Source: Pseudonocardia parietis
Lineage (GTDB): Bacteria > Actinomycetota > Actinomycetes > Mycobacteriales > Pseudonocardiaceae
Reading direction: 5' to 3'
Assembly (NCBI RefSeq): GCF_017876315.1
Contig: NZ_JAGINU010000001.1
Span: 3,968,001-4,032,000 of the forward strand
DNA: 64,000 nucleotides
In this document: one piece after another, positions 18,145 to 27,557 of the stretch
How positions within the stretch are numbered: the first letter of the stretch is position 1
Layout of the letters: each line of letters begins with the position of its first letter
Position numbers and translations under genes: made by a program
The notes under the pieces: generated by a model
The model's input: the letters and a program-made list of their open reading frames with translations, nothing else
What the model was told of the DNA's origin: nothing
Databases searched by the model: none

Positions 18145-19611
18145 TCAGGCCAGTGTCCCAGCCCGCCGCCCGAACACCGCCCCCGAGGTCAGTCCGGTCC
18201 CGCCGGGGTAGTTCCCGCTGAACAGCCCCCCGAGCATCTCCCCGCAGACGAACAGCCCGTCGATCGGCGCGCCGTCCGTACCGAGTACCCGGCCGTGGGT
18301 GTCGGCACGGAGCCCACCGAAGGTGAAGGTGATCCCGCAGGTGACCGGGAAGGCGTAGTACGGCGGCTGCTCCAGCGGGATCGCCCAGTTCGACTTCGGC
18401 GGCTCGACCCGCGCCGCGCGGCCGTCCTTCACCGCGATGTCCAGCGGGACGGACTCGTCGATCGCGGCGTTGAACTCCTTCACGGTGCCGGCCAGCGCCT
18501 CCGGATCCACCCCGATGCCGGCGGCCAGCTCCTCGAGCGATCCGGCGGAGACGACCGAGACGCCCGCCATGTCGTACTCCTCGGCGCGCAGGCTGGATCG
18601 GGTGCGGGCGTCGAAGATCTGGAACGCGACGCCGCCCGGCTGGGCGAGGATCGAGGCGCCGTACCGGGCGTAGGTGTAGTTGCGGAAGTCGGCGCCCTCG
18701 TCGACGAACCGCCGGCCGTGGGCGTTGACGATGATCCCGAGCGGGTAGCCGCCGCGGGTGAGCTGGTTGGTGAGCTCGCGGTTGCTCTCGTTGTCCGCGA
18801 ACCACGCGTCCCAGGCGACGCTGTGGCACGTGCCCCAGTCGCCGTGGACGTCGGCGCCCGCGGCGATCGCGGCCGTGAGCATGTCCCCGGTGTTCAGCGG
18901 GGTACCGCGCACCTTCGCCTGCTCCCAGCCCGGGCCCAGGTGCTCGCGGCGCATGTCGGCGTCCGCCTCGAAACCGCCTGCGGCCAGCACCACCGACTCC
19001 GCGGTGACGGTGCCCGAACCGCCGTCGGTGCCGGTCCAGGTCACACCGGTCACCCGGTCGCCGTCGCGAACCAGGTCCCGGGCACGGACGCCGTGGCGGA
19101 CGGTGATCCCGGCCCGCTCGGCTGCCGAGGCGTGGTCGGTGATCAGGCCCTTCCCGCCGCCGGTGTTGCCGACGGCGAGCCCGCCCCAGAACACCTGCCT
19201 GCCCTCGGCGTCGGGATAGGCCTGGCGCTCGTACATCAGCCGGTAACGCAGGCCCTTGCCGTGCAGCCACCGGATGGCGCCCTGGCTCTGCGCCACCAGG
19301 ACCTCGGTCAGCTCCGGATCGTTGCGCCCGGAGGTCACCTTCGCCATGTCGGCGTGGAAGGCCTCCTCGGGGTAGGGCGGTAGATCGCTGATCGGGTGCC
19401 GGTCGTCCGGGTCGAGCAGATCGGCGATCGAGTCGAGGCCGTCGTGCGCGATCCGGACCGCCCCGGCGGTGTAGTAGCTGTTGCCGCCGTCCTGACCGCG
19501 GTCTCCCTTCTCCAGCAGCAGCACCCGGCGCCCCCGCTCGGCGGCGGCATGTGCCGCGCTGAACCCCGCGTTGCCTCCGCCGACCACCACGACGTCGAAT
19601 CGTTCGTCCAT
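18145..19611 (-). CDS. tcuA: FAD-dependent tricarballylate dehydrogenase
   Basis: A 488-residue flavoprotein of the fumarate reductase/succinate dehydrogenase flavoprotein superfamily. The dinucleotide-binding start is VVVVGGGNAGFSAAHAAAER followed by LLLEKGDRGQDGGNSYYTAG. The C-terminal FAD segment is GLFVCGEMLGGLFSGNYPGG. TcuA oxidises tricarballylate to cis-aconitate. The family assignment is supported by the adjacent FCD regulator and the divergent tricarboxylate transporter. In Salmonella TcuB reoxidises TcuA; no tcuB is seen here, so another electron acceptor would be needed. The ATG has a GGGAGG site 5 bases upstream. Confidence 0.88.
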   Translation of the reverse strand: MDERFDVVVVGGGNAGFSAAHAAAERGRRVLLLEKGDRGQDGGNSYYTAGAVRIAHDGLDSIADLLDPDDRHPISDLPPYPEEAFHADMAKVTSGRNDPELTEVLVAQSQGAIRWLHGKGLRYRLMYERQAYPDAEGRQVFWGGLAVGNTGGGKGLITDHASAAERAGITVRHGVRARDLVRDGDRVTGVTWTGTDGGSGTVTAESVVLAAGGFEADADMRREHLGPGWEQAKVRGTPLNTGDMLTAAIAAGADVHGDWGTCHSVAWDAWFADNESNRELTNQLTRGGYPLGIIVNAHGRRFVDEGADFRNYTYARYGASILAQPGGVAFQIFDARTRSSLRAEEYDMAGVSVVSAGSLEELAAGIGVDPEALAGTVKEFNAAIDESVPLDIAVKDGRAARVEPPKSNWAIPLEQPPYYAFPVTCGITFTFGGLRADTHGRVLGTDGAPIDGLFVCGEMLGGLFSGNYPGGTGLTSGAVFGRRAGTLA

Positions 19612-19632
19612 CGATGCCTCCCTTGTACCGAG

Positions 19633-19660
19633 TGGATACGAGTGTATACCGTTGTATCCA
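19633..19660. promoter_or_regulatory. Palindromic operator between tcuA and tctC
   Basis: TGGATAC (19633-19639) and GTATCCA (19654-19660) are perfect inverted arms around a central GTATAC (19644-19649). The central box resembles the GTATAC-type sites of FCD-class GntR regulators. The site is 21 bases upstream of tcuA and 45 bases upstream of tctC, where a repressor could block both promoters. Confidence 0.65.
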
Positions 19661-19705
19661 TCGGGGCGGCGGTGAAGGCCGTCACCGGAACCGGCTGGAG
19701 GCGTG

Positions 19706-20737
19706 ATGGAGCGACGAGGCTCGTCGAGAACCCGACAACGGCGGCCTGCGCCGGGGAGCTGGGTCCCCTGGACGGTGGCCGTGCTGGCCACTCTCCTGGT
19801 GGTGTCGACCGCGCCGTCCGAGCGGACCGGATCGGCCACGCACGACGTGCTCGCCGGTGGCCAGATGCGGCTGATGGCTCCGGCCGCGCCCGGCGGTGGA
19901 TGGGACCAGACCTCGCGCGAGATGCAGGCGGCGCTGCGGGACCTGACCGGGCGGACCGAGGTCTACAACGTCGCGGGCGCAGGCGGAACCATCGGGCTGA
20001 GCCAGTTCGTCCGGTTCGGCGACGACCCGACCCAGCTCATGACCACGGGACTGATCATGCTGGGAGCGGTCGAGGCGAACGGCTCCGAGCACTCGCTCGA
20101 CGACACGACCCCGCTGGCCCGGCTGACGACCGACTACCAGGCCGTGGTCGTTCCGGCCGAGTCCCCGCTGCGCTCGACCGCCGACCTGGTCGCGGCGATG
20201 CGCGCCGACCTGTCCGCGGTGTCGATGGCGGGTGGCTCGGCAGGTGGCGTCGAGCAGATCCTGGCCGGGCTGATGGCCGAGGCCGTCGGCCAGGACCCCG
20301 CACAGGTCAGCTACGTCGCGCACTCCGGCGGGGGAGAGGCACTGACCACCCTGCTGTCCGGTCGCGCGACGATCGGGATCTCCGGGCTGTCGGAGATCGA
20401 ACCGCAGATCGAGGCGGGCACGGTGCGCGCACTGGCGGTGTCGAGCGCGCAGCGGCTGCCCGCGGTGCCGGACGTTCCGACGCTGGGCGAGGGAGGCGTC
20501 GACGTCGAGCTGGAGAACTGGCGCGGTGTCGTCGCGCCCGCGGCGATCTCCGACGAGGAGGAACGCGCGCTGGAGGACGTCGTGGTCGCCATGGCCCGCA
20601 CCCCGGCCTGGCAGGACGCCCTGGCTCGGCGCGGATGGGGCGACGCCCTGCTCGCCGGCCCGGAGTTCGAGGAGTTCGTGCAGAGCGAGCAGGCGCGGGT
20701 CTCCCAGGTACTGACCGAGCTGGGGGTGGGGTCGTGA
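19706..20737 (+). CDS. tctC: Tripartite tricarboxylate transporter substrate-binding protein
   Basis: A 343-residue extracytoplasmic binding protein of the TctC/Bug family. An Arg-rich N-terminus and one hydrophobic segment (about residues 20-36) form a signal peptide or anchor. The mature part shows LMAPAAPGGGWDQTSREMQA, the ligand-binding Bug motif, then AGAGGTIGLSQFVR and VPTLGEGGVDVELENWRGVVAP. The ATG at 19706 was preferred over the overlapping GTG at 19703 because of its spacing from GGAGG. It overlaps tctB (GTGA). The family binds carboxylates such as citrate; tricarballylate or aconitate fits this island. Confidence 0.92.
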   Translation: MERRGSSRTRQRRPAPGSWVPWTVAVLATLLVVSTAPSERTGSATHDVLAGGQMRLMAPAAPGGGWDQTSREMQAALRDLTGRTEVYNVAGAGGTIGLSQFVRFGDDPTQLMTTGLIMLGAVEANGSEHSLDDTTPLARLTTDYQAVVVPAESPLRSTADLVAAMRADLSAVSMAGGSAGGVEQILAGLMAEAVGQDPAQVSYVAHSGGGEALTTLLSGRATIGISGLSEIEPQIEAGTVRALAVSSAQRLPAVPDVPTLGEGGVDVELENWRGVVAPAAISDEEERALEDVVVAMARTPAWQDALARRGWGDALLAGPEFEEFVQSEQARVSQVLTELGVGS

Positions 20738-21270
20738 GCGACGACCGGACCGAGGCGGACGACCGGACCGGGACAGCAGCCGCCGACGGGGGCCCGGCGG
20801 GTCTCGAGGACCGCCGCGAGCTGATCGCGTCGGCCGCACTGGGTGGTGTGATGGTCGTCGCGGCGGTGCTGATCCTGGTGGACGCGGCCCGGCTGCCCAC
20901 CACCTCCGACGCCCTCGGTCCGGCGGCGGTACCGATCCTGGTGGGAGCACTGCTCGGCGTCGTCGGGGCGGTGCTCGCGATCCGGACCGGCCTGCGCCTG
21001 GCCGGTGCCCCGCAGGGCGCCCTACGCCCGGCGGGCGGCGCCGTGCGGGTTGGCGTGATGGTGCTCGTGCTGGTCGTGTTCGCCGTGCTGCTGCCGGTGC
21101 TGGGCTTCGTGCTGTCGTCCGCGGCGTTGTTCGCGATCACCGCGCTGCTGCTGGGCGCGCCGTCCGTGGGACGTGCGATCGCCTACGGCTGGGGTCTCGC
21201 CGCGATCGTCTTCCTCGTCTTCGACCGGCTGATCGGGCTCACGCTCCCGGCCGGACCCTGGGGGTTCTAG
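20734..21270 (+). CDS. tctB: Tripartite tricarboxylate transporter small membrane subunit
   Basis: A 178-residue protein with a hydrophilic acidic N-terminus and four hydrophobic helices (about residues 32-52, 66-88, 108-140 and 145-165), the usual TctB layout. The segment [20 protein letters not shown] begins the membrane domain. The GTG start overlaps the tctC stop, and tctA follows 4 bases later, so the three are one unit. It supports TctA in the proton- or sodium-driven uptake of tricarboxylates. Confidence 0.88.
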   Translation: MSDDRTEADDRTGTAAADGGPAGLEDRRELIASAALGGVMVVAAVLILVDAARLPTTSDALGPAAVPILVGALLGVVGAVLAIRTGLRLAGAPQGALRPAGGAVRVGVMVLVLVVFAVLLPVLGFVLSSAALFAITALLLGAPSVGRAIAYGWGLAAIVFLVFDRLIGLTLPAGPWGF

Positions 21271-21274
21271 CCAG

Positions 21275-22789
21275 ATGGACCAGCTCGGACTCCTGCTCGA
21301 CGGGTTCGCCGCCGCACTCACACCGGCCAACCTGTTGTGGGCACTTCTCGGCGTCACGATCGGGACGGCCGTCGGCGTGCTGCCCGGCATCGGCCCCGCC
21401 CTGACGGTGGCGCTGCTGCTGCCGGTCACCTTCCGGCTCGAGCCGACCAGTGCGCTCATCCTGTTCGCCGGCATCTACTACGGCGGGATGTACGGCGGCT
21501 CGACGACCTCGATCCTGCTCAACACCCCCGGCGAGAGCGCTTCGGTGATCTCTGCGCTGGAGGGCAACAAGATGGCCCGCTCCGGACGCGCCGCCGCGGC
21601 GCTCGCCACCGCCGCGCTGGGCAGCTTCGTCGCGGGCACCGTCGGCACGATCGCACTGACGTTCCTCGCACCGGTCGTGTCGGACCTCGCCACCTCGTTC
21701 GGGCCGCCGGAGTACGTCGCGTTGATGGCGGTCGCGTTCGTGACGGTCAGCGCGTTGCTCGGCGCCAGCCTGCTCAAGGGGGCGGCGAGCCTGCTGATCG
21801 GCATCACCGTCGGACTGGTCGGGCTCGACTCGCAGAGCGGACAGCCACGGCTGGTCTTCGGCATCGACTCGCTGCTCGACGGCATCGACGTCGTGATCGT
21901 GGTCGTGGCGCTGTTCGCGCTGGGGGAGACCTTCAGCCACCTGCTCACGGGCACCGGGCACTCGACGGTGGAGCCGCTGCGGGAGCGGGCCGTGCTGTCG
22001 GGCGCCGACCTGCGCCGGTCGTGGCCGGCATGGTTGCGCGGCACCGCGCTCGGCTTCCCGATCGGCAGCCTTCCGGCCGGTGGGGCCGAGATCCCGACGT
22101 TCCTCAGCTACAACCTCGAGAAGCGGCTGACCCGGCATCCCGAGGAGTTCGGGAAGGGCGCGATCGAGGGTGTCGCGGGGCCGGAGGCGGCGAACAACGC
22201 GGCCGCGGCCGGAGTGCTGGTGCCATTGCTGACGATCGGGTTGCCGACCTCGGCGACCGCGGCGGTGATCCTCACCGCTTTCCAGTCCTACGGCCTGCAG
22301 CCCGGTCCGCAGCTGTTCTCCGAGTCGGGGCCGCTGGTGTGGACACTGATCGCCAGTCTCTACCTCGGCAACGTCATGCTGCTGGTGCTGAACCTGCCGC
22401 TGGTCCGGCTGTGGGCTCGGGTGCTCACGATCCCGGCGTACGGGATCTATGCCGGTGTGGTGGTGTTCGCCGCCCTCGGTGCCTTCGCCGCCGGGGGAAC
22501 GACGGCCGACCTGCTGGTCCTGTGCGCGATCGGGCTGCTCGGACTGGTGATGCGCGAGGCCGGTGTGCCGGTGGCGCCGGCCGTCGTGGGGCTGATCCTG
22601 GGCCCGCTGGCCGAACAGCAGCTGCGTCGCGCCCTGACCCTGTCCGAGGGGGACCCGTCGATCCTCGTGTCCGGTCCGGTCACCGTCGGGTTGTGGTGCG
22701 TCGTCGCGGTCGCACTGGGCCTGGCCGGCGTGCGGACGATCCTCCGGCGCAGGCCGCGCCCGGCAACCCGGGCCGGACAGCAGGTGTGA
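21275..22789 (+). CDS. tctA: Tripartite tricarboxylate transporter large permease subunit
   Basis: A 504-residue polytopic permease. The family signature is clear: [20 protein letters not shown], then [20 protein letters not shown] and NTPGESASV, and a second repeat with [20 protein letters not shown] and [12 protein letters not shown]. About eleven to twelve transmembrane helices are expected. It completes the TctCBA uptake system. Its stop is 7 bases from the convergent AbrB-type gene. Confidence 0.95.
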   Translation: MDQLGLLLDGFAAALTPANLLWALLGVTIGTAVGVLPGIGPALTVALLLPVTFRLEPTSALILFAGIYYGGMYGGSTTSILLNTPGESASVISALEGNKMARSGRAAAALATAALGSFVAGTVGTIALTFLAPVVSDLATSFGPPEYVALMAVAFVTVSALLGASLLKGAASLLIGITVGLVGLDSQSGQPRLVFGIDSLLDGIDVVIVVVALFALGETFSHLLTGTGHSTVEPLRERAVLSGADLRRSWPAWLRGTALGFPIGSLPAGGAEIPTFLSYNLEKRLTRHPEEFGKGAIEGVAGPEAANNAAAAGVLVPLLTIGLPTSATAAVILTAFQSYGLQPGPQLFSESGPLVWTLIASLYLGNVMLLVLNLPLVRLWARVLTIPAYGIYAGVVVFAALGAFAAGGTTADLLVLCAIGLLGLVMREAGVPVAPAVVGLILGPLAEQQLRRALTLSEGDPSILVSGPVTVGLWCVVAVALGLAGVRTILRRRPRPATRAGQQV

Positions 22790-22796
22790 CCGGCGC

Positions 22797-23888
22797 TCAG
22801 CCCTGGACGCCGGTGCCGAGGCGTCGTCCCACGAACCGGGCGAGCCACGGCGCGACCAGCAGCATCAGGATCACCCGCAGCACCTGGACGGCGAGCACCG
22901 ACGTGACGTCCACCCCGGAGGAGATCGCGGTCGCCAGCACCGCGTACACCCCGCCCGGGGTGGTCGCGAGGTAGCCCTCCAGCAGCGTCATCCCGGTGAA
23001 GTGCGACAGCAGCAGCCCCAGCCCCGCGGACACCACGACCACGGCCAGGATCAGCGCCGTCGCCAGGGGCAGCACCCGGGCGACGGTGCTCAGCGCGTGG
23101 CGGGTGAACCGGAGCCCGGCCTGCCAGCCGATCACCGCATAGGCCACGCCGACCAGCAGCATCGGTACCGAGGCGTCGAACGACAGCCCGGACAGGCTGA
23201 TCGCCAGCGCGACCACCATCGGGCCGAGCAGGGAACCGGCGGGGACCCGGGCCAGCCGCCCCAGCGGTACCCCGACGGCCACGCAGACCGCGGTGACGAC
23301 GAGCCCGACCCACCACGGCGCGTCGGTGACCGGGGGGCTGCCGCCGTCGCCGGGTGAGCCGGGCCGGGCGCCGTAGACGAGGGTGGCGACGACCGGCATC
23401 GTCGCCGTCACCAGCCCCACCCGCAGATACTGGATCACCGCGACGACGCGTTCGTCGCCACCGAGCTCGCGGCTGATCGCGACCAGCCCGGAGGCACCGC
23501 CCGCGGTCTGCGCGAGCATCCCGGTGAGCGGGGTGACCCCGCGCTGCAGGCCCATCAACAGCCCGGCCGCCATGCTGGCCAGCAACGTCCCGAGGCTGAT
23601 CAGCAGCACCGGGAGCCACTGCGCCGCCACGGCCGCGAGCGTGTCGGGGCGGGCCAGCAGCCCGATGACGATCCCGATCACGGCCTGGCCACCGGACGTG
23701 ATCGACCGCGCGACCCGGGCGGGGCCGAGGCCGGTCAGCGCGAGGGCGGCCGCCACGAACAGTCCGGCGAACAACGCGGGGGAGGGGACGGCCAGCGCGC
23801 TCAGGGCGGCGGTGCCGGCGACGGTGAGCACGGCGAGCAGCAGCCACCGCCACCAGCAGATGCTCCGGAGGCGCCCGGACGCCGTCAC
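22797..23888 (-). CDS. AbrB-family membrane protein (ammonia monooxygenase-like duplication)
   Basis: A 363-residue polytopic membrane protein with two repeated halves of the AbrB duplication type. Typical stretches are GGQAVIGIVIGLLARP, the conserved TPLTGMLAQTAGGASGLVAI with the Gly-rich motif, and in the second half SHFTGMTLLEGYLATTPGGV. About ten helices are visible. The GTG at 23888 was chosen; an open frame reaches a TTG at 23969, but the added residues are polar and Arg-rich. Function in the family is not settled, with roles in metabolite or heavy-metal tolerance proposed. It may only be a neighbour of the Tct island. Confidence 0.8.
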   Translation of the reverse strand: MTASGRLRSICWWRWLLLAVLTVAGTAALSALAVPSPALFAGLFVAAALALTGLGPARVARSITSGGQAVIGIVIGLLARPDTLAAVAAQWLPVLLISLGTLLASMAAGLLMGLQRGVTPLTGMLAQTAGGASGLVAISRELGGDERVVAVIQYLRVGLVTATMPVVATLVYGARPGSPGDGGSPPVTDAPWWVGLVVTAVCVAVGVPLGRLARVPAGSLLGPMVVALAISLSGLSFDASVPMLLVGVAYAVIGWQAGLRFTRHALSTVARVLPLATALILAVVVVSAGLGLLLSHFTGMTLLEGYLATTPGGVYAVLATAISSGVDVTSVLAVQVLRVILMLLVAPWLARFVGRRLGTGVQG

Positions 23889-24023
23889 CGTGGGATCACG
23901 CCTGCGAGGGTAGGTCGGTGGGTCGACGGTGTCCCGGTGAAACCTCACACGGTCGTTGATCCGTCGCAACTACTTCCGGTCGGGCGCGTGACCGGGTAGG
24001 ACGGGCGGTGAGGAGGTGCGCCG

Positions 24024-25742
24024 ATGGCGGAGCACGCCGACGAGGTCGGGCTCGGGCCGGTGATCGCGGGTCTGACCGCGCCGGGCGGGGAGTTCGCGCT
24101 GGAGACCGTTGAGGTCGGCGGGATGCCGATGCGGGTCTACCGCCGCGCCCCGCACACGCTGCGCGAGCTGTGGGAGACGACGGCGGCGTGGCCGGAGCGG
24201 ACGTTCACCGTCTACTACGGCGAGCGGCTGACCTACGGCGAGCACCGGTCGCTGGTCGCGGACCTGGCGGGCCGGCTGCTCGACCCGTTCGGGCTCCGCC
24301 GGGGTGACCGGGTCGCGATCGCGATGCGCAACGTCCCGGAGTGGCCGGTGGCGTTCTTCGCCGCGCAGGTCGCCGGCCTGGTGGTCGTGCCGCTCAACGC
24401 GTGGTGGAGTGCCGCGGAGCTGGCCTGGGCGGTGGCGGACTCGGGGGCCCGGGTGGTCGTCGCGGATCCGGAGCGGACGGAGGCGCTGACCGCGACGTGG
24501 GGCGCCGATCCGGCCGGAGCGGTTCCGGTGGTGCGGGTGCGTGGTACCGGGCCGCAGGCACCGCCCGGCGTCGTCGAGTGGGCCTCGCTCGGCCTGCGTA
24601 CCGACGGTCCCGGCTCGGTCGACGACCTGCCGGCTCCCGGCCCCGACGACGTCGCGACGATCCTCTACACCTCCGGGACCACCGGTCGTCCCAAGGGCGC
24701 GGTCGGCACGCACCGCAACCACGTGACGAACCTGCACAACGTCGCGCTGCAGGCCCGCGCCACGGCACTGCAAAGTGCAGATGTTCGCTCCGCAAGCTCG
24801 CTCAGCGGCGCCGAACCGCCCGCGGGGCAGCAGGGCACGCTGCTGATGTACCCGATGTTCCACATCGCCGGGATCAACGGCCTGGTCGGCGCGGTGCTGG
24901 CCGGCTCGAAGCTGGCGACGCTGCACCGCTGGGACCCGGAGCAGGCCCGCGCCGTCGTCCGGTCCGAGCGCCTGACCCGCTCCAACGGGGTCCCGTCGAC
25001 GACGGCGGAGTTGCTCGACGGTGCCGACCCGCAGGACCTGGCGTCGTTGCGGACGTTCGGCATGGGCGGGGCGCCGGTGCCGCCGGAGCTGGTGACCCGG
25101 ATCGGGCGGGAGCTCGGCGCCGGTGTGGCCAACGGCTACGGCCTGACCGAGACGACGTCGGCGATCTGCGCGAACACCGGATCGGACTACGCGGCCCGGC
25201 CGGACAGCGTCGGCCGGCCCGCGCCGGGTGCCGAGCTGCGGATCGCCGGGCCGTCCGGGGAACCGCTGCCGGACGGCGAGATCGGCGAGCTGTGGTTCCG
25301 CGGGCCGAACATCGTGCGCGGGTACTGGAACGACCCCGATGCCGACGCCGCGGCGTTCGTCGACGGCTGGTTCCGCAGCGGGGACCTGGGGCACGTCACC
25401 GACGGCTGGGTGTACGTCGTCGACCGGCTCAAGGACGTGGTGCTGCGCGGCGGGGAGAACGTGTACTCCGCGCAGGTCGAGGCCGCGATCCACGCGGTGC
25501 CGGGTGTGGTCGAGGTGGCGGTGTACGGCGTCCCGCATCCGCGGCTCGGCGAGGAGGTGGCGGCGTTGGTGCGCGGGGCACCCGGCGCGGACCGCGACGA
25601 CGACGCCGTACGCGCCGCCGTCGCGGACCGGGTGGGGACGTTCGCGGTGCCGGCCCACGTGGCCTGGACCGGCGAACCACTGCCGAGGACGGCGACCGGG
25701 AAGATCCGCAAGCGGGAGCTGCGCGACGCCTTCCCGGGCTGA
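24024..25742 (+). CDS. AMP-dependent acyl-CoA synthetase/ligase
   Basis: A 572-residue ANL-superfamily enzyme that activates a carboxylic acid as an acyl-adenylate and then a CoA thioester. Motifs: the phosphate loop ILYTSGTTGRPKGAVGTHRN (about residues 213-232), YGLTETTSAICANTGSD, the hinge VVDRLKDVVLRGGENVYSAQ and the catalytic Lys in RTATGKIRKRELRD. A GGAGG site precedes the ATG. An unusual stretch of about 25 residues between the phosphate loop and YPMFHIAGINGL is partly encoded by a 25-base repeat that also occurs near 45.7 kb. The substrate is unknown. Confidence 0.93.
   Translation: MAEHADEVGLGPVIAGLTAPGGEFALETVEVGGMPMRVYRRAPHTLRELWETTAAWPERTFTVYYGERLTYGEHRSLVADLAGRLLDPFGLRRGDRVAIAMRNVPEWPVAFFAAQVAGLVVVPLNAWWSAAELAWAVADSGARVVVADPERTEALTATWGADPAGAVPVVRVRGTGPQAPPGVVEWASLGLRTDGPGSVDDLPAPGPDDVATILYTSGTTGRPKGAVGTHRNHVTNLHNVALQARATALQSADVRSASSLSGAEPPAGQQGTLLMYPMFHIAGINGLVGAVLAGSKLATLHRWDPEQARAVVRSERLTRSNGVPSTTAELLDGADPQDLASLRTFGMGGAPVPPELVTRIGRELGAGVANGYGLTETTSAICANTGSDYAARPDSVGRPAPGAELRIAGPSGEPLPDGEIGELWFRGPNIVRGYWNDPDADAAAFVDGWFRSGDLGHVTDGWVYVVDRLKDVVLRGGENVYSAQVEAAIHAVPGVVEVAVYGVPHPRLGEEVAALVRGAPGADRDDDAVRAAVADRVGTFAVPAHVAWTGEPLPRTATGKIRKRELRDAFPG
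24781..24805. repeat. Dispersed 25-base repeat, copy A (inside the acyl-CoA synthetase gene)
   Basis: The 25 bases beginning ATGTTCGCTCCGCAAGCTCG are identical to 45727-45751. Here they are read in frame as part of ADVRSASSLSG, in a surface loop after the phosphate-binding motif. The sequence has internal near-palindromy (GCTCCGCAAGCTCGCTC). Confidence 0.85.
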
Positions 25743-25755
25743 GGTGCGGGCCTGG

Positions 25756-26220
25756 TCAGACCGGGTCGACGCGGAACACGGGGCAGATCCCGGCCAGCTC
25801 CCCGAGCGCCTCGGGGGTCGGCTCGGCCGCGACGCCGTTCTCGACCATGAGCTCCACGCCGTCGGGCGTCACCTCCGGCCAGGCCCGCAGGACCGGCCGG
25901 GCGGCGTCGGCCGGGAGCTCGGTGAGGACGACCGGCTCGGGCTCGGCGGTGGGTGCGCTGCTCAGCGTCGCCCGCCCGTCCGCGGCGCGGACGTTCTTGA
26001 TCCAGTCGGCGGCCGGGAACCCGCCGACGACGAACCGGGTGCCACCGGACTCGTGGACCGTCAGCGGGGTGGAGCGGGGCGCGCCGCTGCGGCGGCCCGG
26101 GACGGTGAGGACCGGCAGCTCGAACGGCAGCTCGCCGCGCTCCCGCCGGCCGAGGAACTCGTCGTTCATCTCCTTGAGTCCGCGCGGGGCGCGGATGAGG
26201 CTGCGTGGGTCGTCGATCAC
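25756..26220 (-). CDS. Deazaflavin (F420)-dependent nitroreductase family protein
   Basis: A 154-residue split-barrel protein of the Ddn family. Key segments are the core LTVPGRRSGAPRSTPLTVHE, which lines the cofactor phosphate site, and FVVGGFPAADWIKNVRAADG. These proteins reduce small substrates with F420H2 in actinobacteria. The GTG at 26220 is preferred because AGGGGAG precedes it by 7 bases; a GTG at 26268 would add 16 residues. It converges on the acyl-CoA synthetase gene. The substrate is unknown. Confidence 0.85.
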   Translation of the reverse strand: MIDDPRSLIRAPRGLKEMNDEFLGRRERGELPFELPVLTVPGRRSGAPRSTPLTVHESGGTRFVVGGFPAADWIKNVRAADGRATLSSAPTAEPEPVVLTELPADAARPVLRAWPEVTPDGVELMVENGVAAEPTPEALGELAGICPVFRVDPV

Positions 26221-26427
26221 GGGCGGGCTCCCCTGCTCAGTACGGCGTACGGAGTCCCAGAGTGCCACCGCGCGGGGCCGGCGTCGAGGAGATTTCCGCG
26301 ACGGGTGGCGCCGACACCGCGGTGGCGACGGCGGTCCGCGGCCGGGTACGTGTGCAACCCGGGTCAGGCCGACATGCGGACGGTCCTGCAGCAGGCGGTC
26401 AGGAGATCCCGTGCGAGACCGACGTGC

Positions 26428-27549
26428 TCAGGTGTCCCGGGCGGCGTCGAGCTCCTGCTCGGCGCGGGTGACCTCGGCATCGGCCCGCCGGGCGCGCCGG
26501 GCGGCGTCGCCCGCCTCCCGCTCGACCGACTTGAGCGCGCGGTCGGCCTCGGTCGCCTCGGCACGGGCCCGGTCCAGCTCCGCACGCAGGTCGTCGACGC
26601 GCCGATGGGCGTCGTCGCGGTGCTCGGCGGCGTCGTCCGCGCGTTCCCGGGCGTCGTCGCGTTCCCGGGTCGCGTCGTTCGCGGCGAGCCGGGCCTGTTC
26701 GAGCCGGTCCTGCGCGTCGGCGAGCGCCTGCTCCCGGCGTTCGCGGTCGCGGCGTTCGGCTGCCTCGCGTTCCCGCTCCTCCCGCTCGGCCCGGCGCTGT
26801 TCCCGGGTGCGCCGGTCCACCTCGCGGCGCTTCCGGTCGAGCTCGCCGGTGCCGGTGCCGGTGCCGGTGTCCGAGTCCGAGCCCGTGTCCGCGTCTGTGT
26901 CCGTGTCTGCGCCGGAGCCCGGGCCGCCGTCCGCGGCCGCCCCCGAACCTGCGCCTGTGCCGGTGGCCGGGCGCTCGTCCTCTGAGTCCGAGTCCGTTCC
27001 CGGGTCCTTCTTCGGCCGGGCCATCTTCCGAGCCTGTGACGGCCCGGACCGACGCCCGTCACCGTCGTCGGCACCGAAGGTCCCGAAGCCGCTGTGCCGC
27101 TCGAAACGCACCAGCCGCCCGGAACGCACCTGTGCGGCCAGGTCGTCGTCGGCCAGTGCCGACTCCAGCACGCCGCGCACCTCGCGCTCGAGGCCGGAGT
27201 CGACCTGCTGCCCGGCCTCCCGGCCGAGCCGTGCCGCGCGCCGGGCCAGCGCCCCGACCAGCTTGTTGCGCTGGGCGGAGACCTGACGCAACGCCGAGCC
27301 GTCCAGCGAGCGCTGCGCGTCGGCCAGGGGGCCGGCCAACGCCAGCAAACCTTCGACCTCGTCGGGAGCCGCATCGACGAGCAGGTTGGTCAGCCAGGCC
27401 GCCCGGGTGGGACGCCGGAGTGCGGCGATCGCCCGGGCGGCGGCCTTGTCCCCGGCATCGCGGGCGTGGGTGACGGCGTCGTCCCGCGCGGCGACGAACT
27501 CCCCGGGCGGCACCCGGTAGAGCTGCTCGGCGACGGCGTCGGCGTCCAC
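26428..27549 (-). CDS. Coiled-coil protein of unknown function
   Basis: A 373-residue protein. The N-terminal 150 residues form a conserved helical domain (LYRVPPGEFVAARDDAVTHA, AAIAALRRPTRAAWLTNLLV-like segment, SAQRNKLVGALARRAARLG). Next is an acidic low-complexity linker with Thr/Gly/Asp repeats (about 185-235), then a charged coiled coil rich in Arg, Glu and Ala to the C-terminus. Similar proteins are widespread in actinobacteria without an assigned role. It is 8 bases upstream of the PEBP gene, so both are probably cotranscribed. Confidence 0.8.
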   Translation of the reverse strand: MDADAVAEQLYRVPPGEFVAARDDAVTHARDAGDKAAARAIAALRRPTRAAWLTNLLVDAAPDEVEGLLALAGPLADAQRSLDGSALRQVSAQRNKLVGALARRAARLGREAGQQVDSGLEREVRGVLESALADDDLAAQVRSGRLVRFERHSGFGTFGADDGDGRRSGPSQARKMARPKKDPGTDSDSEDERPATGTGAGSGAAADGGPGSGADTDTDADTGSDSDTGTGTGTGELDRKRREVDRRTREQRRAEREEREREAAERRDRERREQALADAQDRLEQARLAANDATRERDDARERADDAAEHRDDAHRRVDDLRAELDRARAEATEADRALKSVEREAGDAARRARRADAEVTRAEQELDAARDT

Positions 27550-27557
27550 GACAGCGG

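Noticed and set aside
25743..25755. Terminator between the convergent synthetase and F420-type genes
   Set aside because: No stem of useful length is visible in the 13-base gap.
24341..27286. A 981-codon plus-strand open frame over the acyl-CoA synthetase and two minus-strand genes
   Set aside because: Arg/Gly/Pro-rich composition, no domain, and it overlaps three well-supported genes; a product of high GC.
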